A stretch of 64,000 nucleotides of DNA from Levilactobacillus enshiensis (GCF_007115095.1 NZ_SULH01000002.1:197550-261549); one strand, 5' to 3'; shown: positions 36,867-46,363, counted from the first letter of the stretch. Notes: generated by a model from the sequence alone, not told the origin. Translations and numbers: made by a program.

Positions 36867-37565
36867 TCAATTTTCACTTTTAGCTAGATCGTCATCATCT
36901 AATGGCCCCGTCAGCTCATCAATTTCTGTTGGCAATAGACCGCGATAAGCCCCCACCGGCAAATCTACCGGCAAGCTTAACGGACCGATTGTTAACCGTT
37001 CGACGGGACCCAATGCATCTGGTAAGGTTCCCAGAACCGCTACTGCCATTTCACCATCAGTTGTCGTCAAGGTCACCGTCACGTGTTGATGGACCTGGTC
37101 AACCTGTGTTTTCACCTCGTGGAAGGCCTGATTAGGCGCTAGCACCGGCGCAGTGGTCCCGCTAACCTGAACTTGAAAGCGGCTCGGCCAGTTTTGTAGC
37201 GTCACATCGGTCAAAAAATGTTCATCGTCGCTTGCTACGACTAGTCCCACCGCTTCTTTGGGTAAATCTGCCAATGCCTTTAACTGGTGTTGCTGATCAA
37301 AGGCATTTAATAGGCTGCCCACACTGTGCGGCGTCGTGGGGTCCATACTCAGTTGAAATCCCACCGGTTTGTTAAAGACCAGATACTGTGGCTGGCGACC
37401 CGTCACGGTCATCCCATCAACGCGGACGTTATCCGCGACCGCGACCGTTGCCCGTGGCGAGTCGACAACGTCAGCATTGACCGTCACCCGTCCCTGACGC
37501 AGTAACCGCAAAATCTGTAGTGGCGTTCCTTGTCGATTTTCCGTTAAGTACCGTTCAATGTTCAT
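36867..37565 (-). CDS. RsuA-like pseudouridine synthase, catalytic Asp missing
   Basis: The 232-residue protein has an S4-like N-terminus (MNIERYLTENRQ...LLRQGRVTVNADVV) and an RsuA-type domain starting YLVFNKPVGFQLS. In active members the motif GRLDxxTxGLLLLTxD supplies the catalytic Asp; here it reads ADLPKEAVGLVVASDD, so that Asp is Pro. It is therefore probably not an active synthase of the usual kind and may only bind 16S rRNA. It follows the flippase gene by 12 bases, an arrangement common in lactobacilli. The rest of the fold, including RLTIGPLSLPVDLPVGAYRGLLPTE, is intact. Confidence 0.85.
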   Translation of the reverse strand: MNIERYLTENRQGTPLQILRLLRQGRVTVNADVVDSPRATVAVADNVRVDGMTVTGRQPQYLVFNKPVGFQLSMDPTTPHSVGSLLNAFDQQHQLKALADLPKEAVGLVVASDDEHFLTDVTLQNWPSRFQVQVSGTTAPVLAPNQAFHEVKTQVDQVHQHVTVTLTTTDGEMAVAVLGTLPDALGPVERLTIGPLSLPVDLPVGAYRGLLPTEIDELTGPLDDDDLAKSEN

Positions 37566-37577
37566 TGCAACGTCCTC

Positions 37578-39218
37578 CTAGTGAATACGCAACCGTCGCC
37601 GTAACCCTGCGACTCGGGGACCCATAATCGCATCTGCCAATCGGCTCTTCAAGACCACGTACACGTAGAAATAGCCACCGATCAGTGCTGCCACGGCCAC
37701 AATCAGAAAATTCATGACCCGACCTTCGCTACCACTAAAGCTCCCCAAGAAGGTAACCGCCTTAGCTAGAATATACGTCCCAATCGATGTCAGCAAAATT
37801 CCATTCGTCTTCTTAGCGATCTGCGCGTAGTTGATGCCAAATTGGACGTCCAACGAGTGAATGATCAGATAACACGTGACTAAGAAACCACAACCCGTGG
37901 CCAGCAAAGGACCAAACGCCCCAAAAAAGTAAACCAGTGGCCATTGCACAATAAATTTAACGATGGTCCCCACGATAAAGTAACGCACGGCCCGTTTATT
38001 TTGCGAGATTCCCTGCATGAGGGCTGAAGCCACTGTGTACAATCCTAACAAGATTGAGAGATACGACGAGAATGCCAGAATCGATGCAGCCAACGCCTCG
38101 TGTGAACGCCCGTAGAATACCAGGTTCAATGGGCGGGCCACCGCAGACATTCCCAGTGCACTCGGAATCATAACAAACTCAAACATCAGAAACGCATTTG
38201 ACAATTGATCAGAAATCGATTTTTTATCGCCCCGCGTGTAAGCTTCGGACAGCAACGGCACCACCGTTACGGCCAAGGCTGACGCTAAGGAAATCGTAAT
38301 CATAATTAATTTGTTGGCGTTAACCCCAAACAACGCGAACAGGTCATTTAGGTAAGCCGCCGAATAATTGCCGGCCATATGCATAATGGGGGCGAAGGTA
38401 TACTGGTCGATCAATTGGAAAATTGTAATCCCCGCTCCCAAAACCACGAATGGCACGGCTTGGGCAATAATCTCCCGGTAGAGTTGTGATGCAGGGACGA
38501 CCATTTCATTGTTACTGTTCCGAACCAACGACCGGAAGTGCCGTCGACGCCGCCAGTAGTAAACACCGAGGACCAGCAGACCACCTAAGGCCCCCATTGC
38601 TGCAGCCAGAGTCGACTGTGACACGGCGGTGATCCAGTTGCCCTTCAGAACGCGCATGATCACGAAGGCCGACAACAGCATGTACAGCACCCGGACAAGT
38701 TGTTCGACAAACTGTGAGATAGCAGATGGCGCCATTTGTTGGAACCCCTGGAAATACCCTCTGGTCAGGCTCATCGTGGGGATAATCAGAATAGCCCACG
38801 CCAATGAGTGGAGCACCGGAATCAGGTTGTCATCCCCACCGGTAAAGAGTGGTGCGCCAAAGTACATCAGTGCAGCAATCGCAACTCCGGTCATAATGGC
38901 AATTTCCAAGCCCCGCTTGTACAGGCGGACACTAATCCCATATTCATTCAACGCATTGTAGTGCGCCACTTGTTTTGCAATCGCCGAGGGCACCCCCGCA
39001 ATTGCGGCAATCAAGAAGAAACTGTAGATGTTGTACCCTTTACCATACAACGCATTTCCTTGGAGATAAAAGGCGCCGAACCAGATGTTCCAGGGGATGA
39101 TATAAACTGCGCCCAGAATTCGCGAAAAAATACTTCCCGCCGTCATCCACGCAGAGCCCGCTACCATCTGTTCTTGTGCGTCAGCTTGATTGCCAGAATT
39201 ATCAGACTTTGCCGCCAT
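37578..39218 (-). CDS. YtgP/MurJ-type polysaccharide flippase
   Basis: The 546-residue protein has about 14 membrane helices and matches the MOP superfamily group of SpoVB/YtgP. Landmarks are AWMTAGSIFSRILGAVYIIPW near the start and MTRGYFQGFQQMAPSAISQFVEQLVR-like residues (SLTRGYFQGFQQM). Bacillus YtgP acts as a MurJ, moving lipid II across the membrane. ATG 39218 is preferred because the protein then begins with a hydrophilic tail like its relatives; ATG 39257 is possible. It probably shares a transcript with the RsuA-like gene. Confidence 0.88.
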   Translation of the reverse strand: MAAKSDNSGNQADAQEQMVAGSAWMTAGSIFSRILGAVYIIPWNIWFGAFYLQGNALYGKGYNIYSFFLIAAIAGVPSAIAKQVAHYNALNEYGISVRLYKRGLEIAIMTGVAIAALMYFGAPLFTGGDDNLIPVLHSLAWAILIIPTMSLTRGYFQGFQQMAPSAISQFVEQLVRVLYMLLSAFVIMRVLKGNWITAVSQSTLAAAMGALGGLLVLGVYYWRRRRHFRSLVRNSNNEMVVPASQLYREIIAQAVPFVVLGAGITIFQLIDQYTFAPIMHMAGNYSAAYLNDLFALFGVNANKLIMITISLASALAVTVVPLLSEAYTRGDKKSISDQLSNAFLMFEFVMIPSALGMSAVARPLNLVFYGRSHEALAASILAFSSYLSILLGLYTVASALMQGISQNKRAVRYFIVGTIVKFIVQWPLVYFFGAFGPLLATGCGFLVTCYLIIHSLDVQFGINYAQIAKKTNGILLTSIGTYILAKAVTFLGSFSGSEGRVMNFLIVAVAALIGGYFYVYVVLKSRLADAIMGPRVAGLRRRLRIH

Positions 39219-39462
39219 TTGACACCCTACTTTCAATTTGTAAAATTCAACGTTCATTTAACCTAGCCCCCGCATGGCGGTAAGCTAATCAAACCAATAT
39301 TATACCATAGCTTTTTCTTAAAAATTATCAGGTTTCGTTAAAGTTTTGGCTACTAGCGCGCTGAATTCGCTGAAACCAGCCGACATTGCTTACCGGATAG
39401 GACCAACAGTGGTATGCTGGAAGTAGCAAGAAATCAGAACTTATTCAAGGAGGAATGCCAAT

Positions 39463-39783
39463 ATGACGCAAGCAACAGCCGGTGCAACCACGGCACCGAA
39501 GATGGAAATGTCCCCAGAGCGGGCCAAACAAGTCATTAAGATGACCAAAAGCATCCGCGCACATTTTCCAGAACTGGCAGACGTTTCCGACGCACAGTTG
39601 ATTTATTCAACTTGGCGGGCTTTTAAACGCATCGACCAAACTAACGATAGCGATTATTCAACCATGGCCAACGTTTTCTTCCACGAAATTGACCGTCACC
39701 TACTGAACTACAAATTCTCTAAGGCGGGCCAAGGGGAAGGTATTTCCCAACGCTTTTTCGCCATTCTCACTGAAATTCTCTAA
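39463..39783 (+). CDS. Conserved hypothetical protein of lactobacilli
   Basis: The 106-residue product has no membrane segment or known motif. It is Ala/Thr-rich for 12 residues and then predicted helical (MSPERAKQVIKMTKSIRAHFPEL, SDAQLIYSTWRAFKRID). AAGGAGG lies 8-9 bases before the ATG, TGGTATGCT upstream can act as an extended -10, and a terminator follows, so it is very likely expressed as a single gene. Function is not known. Confidence 0.75.
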   Translation: MTQATAGATTAPKMEMSPERAKQVIKMTKSIRAHFPELADVSDAQLIYSTWRAFKRIDQTNDSDYSTMANVFFHEIDRHLLNYKFSKAGQGEGISQRFFAILTEIL

Positions 39784-39789
39784 TGATTC

Positions 39790-39823
39790 GTCCCTCACAG
39801 GCTCTCACCGTGAGGGTTTTTAT
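39790..39823 (+). terminator. Terminator after the 106-codon gene
   Basis: CCCTCAC and GTGAGGG with an 11-base loop, followed by TTTTTATTT, 7 bases past the stop. Confidence 0.9.
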
Positions 39824-40051
39824 TTGCAATGAAAATGGCCGGCATGCTTACTTGACTATTTACACGCTGCCAGCTGAATGCGCAACCAGCTTCGTGATCA
39901 TTCTAGCGCTCACCGTAACCGCTTTAAAGTCCCCCAACGCAGTAATTGTCTTTTTCACGATTTAAGTGACTTCATCATCGCGATGGTTGCCAAATGTTGT
40001 ATACTTATTACACGTAACTTATTAACGATTAAATACTGTGAGGCGATTGCT

Positions 40052-40819
40052 GTGCGTTATTTGGCGTTACTAGGGAGTCACGAACGAAATGGTATCTCGG
40101 CCGGCTATTTGCAGGCCGTTACCGATAATTTGCCTGCTGATGCCACCGTTGAAACCGTTTTTTTGCGGGATTACAACATTTATCCCGATACGAAGGAAAA
40201 GCCCTGCCCAGCACTGGATGAAATTGAGGAAAAAATGGCAGCCAGTGACTTTTGGATCATCTGTGCACCTACATATTGGGGTGGCCTCTCAGGCGTAATG
40301 AAGCAGTTCTTTGACTGCATGCGATTTCGATTGGTGCGAATGAACTCCGTGGCCGATACGTTACCCGGCAGGTATAAGGACAAACACTACCTGAGCATGA
40401 CGACTTGTTTTATCAGCTCGACCGAAAACTTCTTCACCGGTATCACCGATCAAACTTTTGTGACCATTGACCGTGTCTTGACTGGTGCTGGACTGATTAA
40501 AGTCGGTGAGTTTGTTGGCACGGGAACTTGGGGGGGCACCCACGCTCCCCGACCGGAAAAACTAGCAGAATGTCGGCGTTGGGCTAAGAAAATTGCTAAC
40601 CGACCACGAAAGGATGATAATACCTTGAAACGTTACTTATTGTTATTCGCCATGATTGCTGTCATGGCCCTCGTCACCATGGGCTTACAGGCCTGGTGGT
40701 TCGGTGTCTTCGCGGCTGGCAAATTCTGGCTTACGTACGTAACTTTCGTGGTTATCTTCTACGTCCTCTTAGCCAGTCTCCTGCACTTCTTTACGTTCGT
40801 GCGGCACCGGCGCCGTTAA
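40052..40819 (+). CDS. Flavodoxin-like NAD(P)H oxidoreductase with membrane tail
   Basis: The 255-residue protein has a flavodoxin-type domain (about residues 1-185): RYLALLGSHERNGISAGYL, DDFWIICAPTYWGGLSGVMKQFFDC-type segment (ICAPTYWGGLSGVMKQFFDC) and GTGTWGGTHAP. Two hydrophobic helices follow (about 192-215 and 222-245), giving a membrane anchor that is unusual for this FMN reductase family. GTG at 40052 is preferred because GTGAGG lies about 7 bases upstream and family similarity starts there; an upstream ATG would add 58 unrelated residues. Redox partner unknown. Confidence 0.83.
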   Translation: MRYLALLGSHERNGISAGYLQAVTDNLPADATVETVFLRDYNIYPDTKEKPCPALDEIEEKMAASDFWIICAPTYWGGLSGVMKQFFDCMRFRLVRMNSVADTLPGRYKDKHYLSMTTCFISSTENFFTGITDQTFVTIDRVLTGAGLIKVGEFVGTGTWGGTHAPRPEKLAECRRWAKKIANRPRKDDNTLKRYLLLFAMIAVMALVTMGLQAWWFGVFAAGKFWLTYVTFVVIFYVLLASLLHFFTFVRHRRR

Positions 40820-40840
40820 TCCTAAATTGTAGTGGGACAT

Positions 40841-40935
40841 CAGGCGGCTAGTTTGCGAGCATTAACGTGAGCACAGAGGTTACGCCTGGTCTTGGCATAA
40901 TTTCTGTGCTCGGGTTAAGCGCAACAAACTGCCTG
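40841..40935. repeat. Nested inverted repeat
   Basis: Outer arms CAGGCGGCTAGTTTGCG (40841-40857) and CGCAACAAACTGCCTG (40920-40935) pair imperfectly; inner arms GAGCACAGA (40869-40877) and TCTGTGCTC (40903-40911) pair perfectly; GCC/GGC closes the centre. It directly precedes palindrome copy C. Confidence 0.7.
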
Positions 40936-40970
40936 GTGGCGCACGTTTCGACACGATAATGGCCAAAAAT

Positions 40971-41033
40971 AAAATCAGTTTTTTCAGAAGAAAATAGCCG
41001 CGTATGGCCAATCCCTCTGAAAAAACTGATTTT
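40971..41033. terminator. 18-bp perfect palindrome, repeat family copy C
   Basis: AAAATCAGTTTTTTCAGA (40971-40988) and its exact complement (41016-41033) surround a 27-base loop, longer than in the other copies. It lies between converging genes and probably terminates both. Confidence 0.8.
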
Positions 41034-41069
41034 TGAGTTATGTCTCAGGCCCTTGGGGACGAAAAATAC

Positions 41070-41741
41070 TTAAGAATCAGTTTTCAGATACGCCTCCTCT
41101 AAGCTCTGTGTGTTGGTCTCCGCCATTAGCTCAGCTGGGGTACCTGTGAAAGCAATGCATTTTCCAGCCAACACGAGTAAGTGAACATTGTCTTCCGGAA
41201 GATTTCGAAACTGGTGGGTCGTCATGATCACCGTTTTTCCTTTAGCGGCTAAGGTTTTAATCCGGCTCATCATTTGGACGGCAAGCTTAACGTCTAGCCC
41301 ACTTTCCGGCTCATCGAATAAATAGAGGTCGCGCTGTAACTGACAGATGCCCTCTAAAATAACTAATCGCCGCTGGCCCCCAGAAAGGTCGCGGAAATGA
41401 CTGTTAGCGATGTCTTTTAAATTTTCTGGTAATCGACTGGCATCGAACTTAGCGGTCGGCCGGTCTAAATTCACCATCATTCGAATGGCGTCCACCACCT
41501 TCGCCGACCCCGTAAATGGTATCCCTTGCATCTGATAAGCGATTCGTGCCATCTCGGGAAAACCGTCAAAGGGCAAGTCCGCCCGTTCACTGACACCGGC
41601 GATAAAGTCGAGCAACGTCGTCTTTCCCACGCCATTTACCCCCAACAAAATGTTGACTTTCCCCGGTTCAAACTCGGCCGTCAAATGGTCAAACAGTACC
41701 CGGTCATCTGGTAGCTGATACGAAAAATCTTGAATTTTCAT
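41070..41741 (-). CDS. ABC transporter ATP-binding protein
   Basis: The 223-residue protein has Walker A GVNGVGKTTLLDF, signature LSGGQRRLVIL, Walker B LYLFDEPESGLD and switch MTTHQFR. It pairs with the membrane protein encoded upstream to form an ABC-2 type exporter; substrate unknown. ATG at 41741 gives the family start (MKIQDFSYQLPDDRVLF); the frame is open 28 codons further up but without similarity. Confidence 0.92.
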   Translation of the reverse strand: MKIQDFSYQLPDDRVLFDHLTAEFEPGKVNILLGVNGVGKTTLLDFIAGVSERADLPFDGFPEMARIAYQMQGIPFTGSAKVVDAIRMMVNLDRPTAKFDASRLPENLKDIANSHFRDLSGGQRRLVILEGICQLQRDLYLFDEPESGLDVKLAVQMMSRIKTLAAKGKTVIMTTHQFRNLPEDNVHLLVLAGKCIAFTGTPAELMAETNTQSLEEAYLKTDS

Positions 41742-41873
41742 GACTGGTCTCCCCGTTTCGAAACTATTTTGTGTCACGCTTAACAGGCAACGTTCATAGT
41801 CGATAGTTTTGTTAACTGGTGCCAAGGTTCAAGCTAACCATTAGCCAGCAATGGCTATTCTCCAGTCAACCCA

Positions 41874-42632
41874 TCAATAACGACTGGTATTCGACTGCAA
41901 TTTCATGTGACGGACTGGATAATAACCAACAAGCAAATAGAATGCCGCCACCCCTGCCAATAAACCAACGTGTGCTAGTGTCACCCGCCCTAAAATATCT
42001 AAGCCCACACCGTAGAACTGAATCATGTATGAACAGGGATTAAGGGCGGTTAGCACGTCATTGAGCCAGGGGGCCAATCCCAGCCCTGGGCTGATTAGAA
42101 ACATCCCCACGAAGATATAGCCCGTGGTCATCAAGGACACGAGGTTAACACGCAACGGCAGAATCAATAGAAAGTTCGTGAATCCCGCGATAATTGGAAT
42201 TAGAACCACATTTAACAGTAATCCACCTGCCATCATTGGGAGTAAGGGGAGCGATGCCGAATTCAAGATCAAGACGACCAGATCAAACAAGAAAACTTCA
42301 ATCTCGATAAATAGGACCTGTACGACCAGATTGCTGAAAAAAATCAATCGTTTGTCGCCCGCAATCACCGTAAACATCTTTAGAAAATTTGACTCACGCA
42401 TGCCAATCAAGGCAAACTGAAAGCCATTCAAGATTCCCACTAAAACAATGTAGACCCAATAGCCAATTAGTTGAGAAGCCAGATTATGAACGCCAAATGG
42501 ATGACCATTTGAACTAAGATCCGTCAGTACAAAGAAAATCATGGGAGCAATCAACGTATAAAATAAAACCATCTTGTCATCCCAAGTCTGCCGCAATTCA
42601 AACCGGCTGAGAATGCCTAATTTACGCCACAC
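41874..42632 (-). CDS. ABC-2 type transporter permease
   Basis: The product has six likely membrane helices and resembles ABC-2 permeases. Starting at GTG 42632 (SD AGAAGGG 6 bases upstream) it has 252 residues and begins MWRKLGILSRFELRQTWDDK, a cytosolic lead-in common in this family. Upstream ATG codons at 42650 and 42698 have weaker sites. It precedes the ATP-binding gene with a 132-base gap that shows no terminator, so the pair is probably one operon. Confidence 0.82.
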   Translation of the reverse strand: MWRKLGILSRFELRQTWDDKMVLFYTLIAPMIFFVLTDLSSNGHPFGVHNLASQLIGYWVYIVLVGILNGFQFALIGMRESNFLKMFTVIAGDKRLIFFSNLVVQVLFIEIEVFLFDLVVLILNSASLPLLPMMAGGLLLNVVLIPIIAGFTNFLLILPLRVNLVSLMTTGYIFVGMFLISPGLGLAPWLNDVLTALNPCSYMIQFYGVGLDILGRVTLAHVGLLAGVAAFYLLVGYYPVRHMKLQSNTSRY

Positions 42633-42780
42633 GATAATCCCTTCTCTCATCGCCTTTAGTTGTGGGTAGGTGTTTTGCCAGTTATAGTTTGCTGGCAATT
42701 TCCTAATTTTTCTTAATCCCAGACACGTCTGTTCATAAATCGCCCTGAATTATCGCCCATGCTCTAAATCTTGCCAATTA

Positions 42781-42826
42781 AAAAGTGTCGGTAGCTCCCT
42801 ATTAGGAAAGTTACCGGCACTTCTTT
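42781..42826 (-). terminator. Terminator after leuS
   Basis: AAGTGCCGGTAAC and GCTACCGACACTT on the minus strand, followed by TTT, just past the leuS stop. Confidence 0.85.
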
Positions 42827-42835
42827 TAGTTTAAT

Positions 42836-45265
42836 TTAGTTGGCAACGATGTTGACCAGCTTGCCTGGTACCACGATAACCTTACGGACCGTCTTACCAT
42901 CCGTATGCAGTTTAACCGTGTCGTCAGCCAAGGCTTGTGCTTCAATGTCATCTTTAGCCGCATCCTTAGCGACTTTCAAATGGGCACGAACCTTACCGTT
43001 GACCTGAACGACCATTTCAACCACATCTTCAACCAATTGCTTGGCATCGTACGTTGGCCATTTGGCATAAGCAATCGTGTCGTCGTGACCCATCAAGGAC
43101 CACAGTTCTTCCGCAATATGTGGCACGATTGGTGAAATCATCTTGACGAAGCCTTCCATGTAGATCAATGGCAAGCTATCCGCCTTGTAGGCTTCGTTGA
43201 CGAAGACCATCAATTGTGAAATTGCCACGTTGAACCGCATGGCTTCAAGGTCTTCACTTACCGTCTTCACGGTTTGGTTGTAGATCTTATCCAATGCACC
43301 ATCGTTGATCATTGTGACCCGGTCACGCAGATGATTGTTATCGTCGATCAGCAGACGCCAAACACGATCCAACCAGCGACGAGAGCCGTTGATGCCTTCC
43401 GTACTCCATGGTTTGGAAGCCTCTAATGGTCCCATGAACATTTCGTACAACCGCAGTGTGTCGGCACCGAACTTCTCAACGATTTCGTCAGGATTGATCA
43501 CGTTTCCCTTCGACTTGGACATCTTTTCGTGGTTAGTTCCCAAGATCATCCCTTGGTTGACCAACTTCTGGAAGGGTTCCTTGGTTGGCACAACGCCGAG
43601 ATCATAGAGGAACTTGTGCCAGAAACGAGCGTACAGCAGATGCAAGACGGCATGCTCCGCCCCACCAATGTACAAGTCGACTGGCATCCAGTACTTCAAC
43701 TTGTCTGGATCAGCGATTGCTTGATCGTTGTGTGGATCGACGTAACGTAGGAAGTACCATGAGCTCCCAGCCCATTGTGGCATGGTATTGGTTTCTCGCT
43801 TCCCTTTACGACCGTTCTCATCCACAACGTTCACCCAGTCATCCAGGTTTGCCAGTGGACTTTCACCCGTTCCAGAAGGTTCGAGTTGTTTAGCAGCTGG
43901 TAGCTTCAATGGTAACTGGTCTTCTGGAACCAATGTGGTTTCGCCATCTTCCCAATGGATCACGGGAATTGGTTCACCCCAATAACGTTGACGGGAGAAG
44001 ATCCAGTCACGCAGCCGGAAGTTGACCTTCTTGTGGCCTGCTTGATGTTCTTCCAACCAGTTAATCGCTGCAGCAATGGCATCCTTCTTGTTCATCCCGT
44101 TTAGGAAGTCAGAATTGATATGTTTCCCATCGCCAGTGTATGCGGCTGTTTGAACATCCGTATCGTCGTCGCCCGCAATCACTTGAACAATTGGCAGGTT
44201 GAATTTCTGTGCAAATTCATTATCGCGGTCATCGTGCGCTGGAACGGCCATGATAGCCCCAGTTCCATAAGAAGCAAGCACGTAGTCACCGATCCAGATT
44301 GGAAGTTGCTTGCCGTTCAATGGGTTGATGCCGTAAGCACCAGTGAAGACCCCCGTCTTATCCTTGTTCAAGTCGGTCCGCTCGAGATCGGACTTGCTGT
44401 CGATAGCTTGCTTGTAAGCCTTCACTTCAGCAGCGTGCTCCGGTGTCGTAATTTGATCGACCAGAGCATGTTCCGGTGCCAGTACCATGTAGGTGGCCCC
44501 AAACAAGGTGTCGGGACGCGTGGTGTAGACTTCGACCTTGGTCTCTTCTTGGCCCGCAATTGGGAAGAAGACGCTAGCCCCTTCAGAACGACCGATCCAG
44601 TTACGTTGCATTTCCTTGATACTGTCTGGCCAGTCCAGGTCATCCAAATCGTCTAACAGACGGTCAGCATATGCCGTAATCTTCAGTACCCATTGGCGCA
44701 TTGGCACGCGGTAAACGGGATAGCCACCCCGTTCCGTCTTACCATCAACGACTTCTTCGTTGGCCACAACAGTCCCACCCATAAAGTCAGGCGCCCAGTT
44801 GACCATGATCTTGTCTTCGTAGGCAAGACCCTTCTTGTACATTTGTTCGAAGATCCATTGCGTCCACTTGTAGAAGGATTCATCAGTCGTGTTGACTTCA
44901 CGACTCCAATCGTAAGAAAAACCGAGTGAGCGAATCTGACGCTTGAAATTCTTGATGTTGTGCGCGGTGAAGTCCTTTGGGTTGTGTCCCGTCTTCAAAG
45001 CGTACTGTTCAGCTGGCAGGCCAAAAGCGTCCCAACCCATTGGGTGCAAGACGTTGAAGCCTTGCATCCGCTTCAAACGAGCCATGATATCCGTTGCCGT
45101 GTAACCTTCGGGATGTCCCACATGCAGGCCTTGGCCTGAAGGATATGGGAACATATCCATCACGTAATACTTTGGTTTACTTTGGGTGTCAGCCGTCTTA
45201 AACGTTTCGTTGACCCGCCAGTAATGTTGCCACTTGTGCTCAATAATTTGGTGTTTGTATGCCAA
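42836..45265 (-). CDS. leuS: Leucyl-tRNA synthetase
   Basis: The 809-residue class I synthetase has the HIGH-type motif [14 protein letters not shown], a CP1 editing domain ([21 protein letters not shown]), KMSKS as EKMSKSKGN and a C-terminal domain ending GKVRAHLKV. It charges tRNA-Leu and edits mischarged products. The start is TTG at 45265 behind AAAGGGAG; the family begins at [16 protein letters not shown]. Controlled by a T-box leader. Confidence 0.97.
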   Translation of the reverse strand: MAYKHQIIEHKWQHYWRVNETFKTADTQSKPKYYVMDMFPYPSGQGLHVGHPEGYTATDIMARLKRMQGFNVLHPMGWDAFGLPAEQYALKTGHNPKDFTAHNIKNFKRQIRSLGFSYDWSREVNTTDESFYKWTQWIFEQMYKKGLAYEDKIMVNWAPDFMGGTVVANEEVVDGKTERGGYPVYRVPMRQWVLKITAYADRLLDDLDDLDWPDSIKEMQRNWIGRSEGASVFFPIAGQEETKVEVYTTRPDTLFGATYMVLAPEHALVDQITTPEHAAEVKAYKQAIDSKSDLERTDLNKDKTGVFTGAYGINPLNGKQLPIWIGDYVLASYGTGAIMAVPAHDDRDNEFAQKFNLPIVQVIAGDDDTDVQTAAYTGDGKHINSDFLNGMNKKDAIAAAINWLEEHQAGHKKVNFRLRDWIFSRQRYWGEPIPVIHWEDGETTLVPEDQLPLKLPAAKQLEPSGTGESPLANLDDWVNVVDENGRKGKRETNTMPQWAGSSWYFLRYVDPHNDQAIADPDKLKYWMPVDLYIGGAEHAVLHLLYARFWHKFLYDLGVVPTKEPFQKLVNQGMILGTNHEKMSKSKGNVINPDEIVEKFGADTLRLYEMFMGPLEASKPWSTEGINGSRRWLDRVWRLLIDDNNHLRDRVTMINDGALDKIYNQTVKTVSEDLEAMRFNVAISQLMVFVNEAYKADSLPLIYMEGFVKMISPIVPHIAEELWSLMGHDDTIAYAKWPTYDAKQLVEDVVEMVVQVNGKVRAHLKVAKDAAKDDIEAQALADDTVKLHTDGKTVRKVIVVPGKLVNIVAN

Positions 45266-45303
45266 AATTTTCGCTCCCTTTCTCATTTTCAACGCCGAGC
45301 CAT

Positions 45304-45345
45304 AAAAAAAGCCCCCAGAAGTCCATAAAGCAACTTCTGCAGGGC
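45304..45345 (-). terminator. T-box terminator of the leuS leader
   Basis: GCCCTGCAGAAGT and ACTTCTGGGGGC on the minus strand, then TTTTTTT, directly after the T-box motif. Confidence 0.9.
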
Positions 45346-45548
45346 GTGTTAGCGCGGTACCACCTACATTTCCCCGGTCTTGTACCGAGGCTCATTCCGG
45401 CTGATAACGTCGCCAAACGCCCACCTTGCAGCGGAGAAGACTCAGAGACAAGTTCGTCCCACGGGATAACGGATTCACAGCGACCATCCGCTTGCTGAAT
45501 ACCCCGTTGAACTACTACTTCTCGTCAACGTCTTTGTCTAATCAGATT
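45304..45548 (-). promoter_or_regulatory. T-box riboswitch controlling leuS
   Basis: About 245 bases of leader carry the T-box AGGTGGTACCGCG (minus strand, 45353-45365) just before the terminator. Uncharged tRNA-Leu should stabilise the antiterminator and raise leuS. A CTT triplet in GGACGAACTTG is one possible specifier, not established. Confidence 0.92.
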
Positions 45549-45554
45549 GTTTTC

Positions 45555-45583
45555 ATCTTAGCAAACCCCCTCGGGAAAAGCAA
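45555..45583 (-). promoter_or_regulatory. Promoter of leuS
   Basis: TTGCTT (45578-45583), 17 bases, TAAGAT (45555-45560) on the minus strand, followed at once by the T-box leader. Confidence 0.75.
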
Positions 45584-45795
45584 GGGGCACACTGCTTTCT
45601 TAGCGAATAATTCAGTCAAACTGCTATGCCTGTCCATCGACTAGGCACATCAAAAAGTTCCACTCCGACTAGTCACCACTGCTACACAATTGTGTGGCTT
45701 GTCCTGTAAGTGGAACCTCTAGTTATGGCGAATGGCACCCCCTGTATTCTTGAAGAATACTATTAGTTGTGAAAAGGTACACGGCATCAGTTACC
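45584..45795. other. A+T-richer intergenic stretch beside the CRISPR remnant
   Basis: No gene is supported. GTTCCACT (45657-45664) and AGTGGAAC (45707-45714) are inverted around the perfect palindrome ACACAATTGTGT (45684-45695). GTATTC-TTGAA-GAATAC at 45744-45760 lies in a weak match to the CRISPR repeat, about 63 bases from the degenerate repeat at 45796. Confidence 0.45.
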
Positions 45796-45823
45796 GAATC
45801 ATTCCCATATACACAGGGTACCC
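45796..45823 (-). repeat. Isolated degenerate CRISPR repeat
   Basis: This 28-base stretch matches the array repeat at 20 of 28 positions without gaps, in the same orientation, including an unbroken TATACAC core. It lies 12 bases past the stop of the 161-codon gene and about 570 bases from the array. It is the remnant of a repeat or a deliberate repeat-like element. Confidence 0.6.
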
Positions 45824-45835
45824 CCCACTTCCCTT

Positions 45836-46321
45836 TTAAAAATCAAAGTCACTGCCTACCATCGCACCCCACCATAAACCGGTGCTCATCGCAACATAAT
45901 CATACCGACCACTACCACCATCAAACCAACGTCTTTTGGGCTTTTCAAGCTTGAAGTTTTTCTCACTATTTGGCGTAGTCGCAGCCACTGCTACGATTGA
46001 ATCCGTAACTGCATTATCCCGCTCAATCGACTCGCCATACCTATCTCTGCCTATATACATTAATTTCAGTACAAAGTCATATGTTACCATCGGTGACTCT
46101 TTAAAATAAAATGGCTTAAAGTGTGTCCGAGTTGCCCATTGCAATTGCCATGACTTGTTATAATCACCGAACAGCAGCATTTTATCATAATCAATTGTTA
46201 AGCTATCGGTAGTGTCTTTTCGATCATACAGAACACGTAACCCCACATAGTCCATAGGGTTAGCATATGTTACCCCGTACTGCTCAATATATAATGGGTT
46301 CAACAACTTTTCATTTTTCAC
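45836..46321 (-). CDS. Unrecognised protein encoded between CRISPR repeats
   Basis: The 161-residue product has no membrane segment, signal peptide or motif I recognise. It is rich in aromatic residues (many Tyr, Phe, Trp) and Asp, with a Lys/Arg patch (KLEKPKRRWFDGG, about 123-135). The GTG start follows AAGGGAGA with an 8-base gap, a strong SD that argues for a real gene. It is clearly A+T-richer than its neighbours, suggesting transfer. It begins 43 bases past the last array repeat on the presumed crRNA strand and ends 12 bases before another degenerate repeat. No cas gene, toxin or phage neighbour is visible. An anti-CRISPR, toxin or inserted cargo gene are all only guesses. Confidence 0.7.
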   Translation of the reverse strand: MKNEKLLNPLYIEQYGVTYANPMDYVGLRVLYDRKDTTDSLTIDYDKMLLFGDYNKSWQLQWATRTHFKPFYFKESPMVTYDFVLKLMYIGRDRYGESIERDNAVTDSIVAVAATTPNSEKNFKLEKPKRRWFDGGSGRYDYVAMSTGLWWGAMVGSDFDF

Positions 46322-46363
46322 TTTAATTATCTCCCTTCACTGTTAAAAGTAGACTACGTTCAG

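Noticed and set aside
38808-39266. 152-codon plus-strand frame
   Set aside because: Antisense to the start of the flippase gene; hydrophobic coding strand produces open antisense frames.
39878-40051. 58-codon N-terminal extension of the flavodoxin-like gene
   Set aside because: Family similarity and SD both fit GTG 40052; the extension crosses the likely promoter.
44120-44656. 178-codon plus-strand frame
   Set aside because: Antisense to leuS, whose editing-domain motifs are on the other strand.
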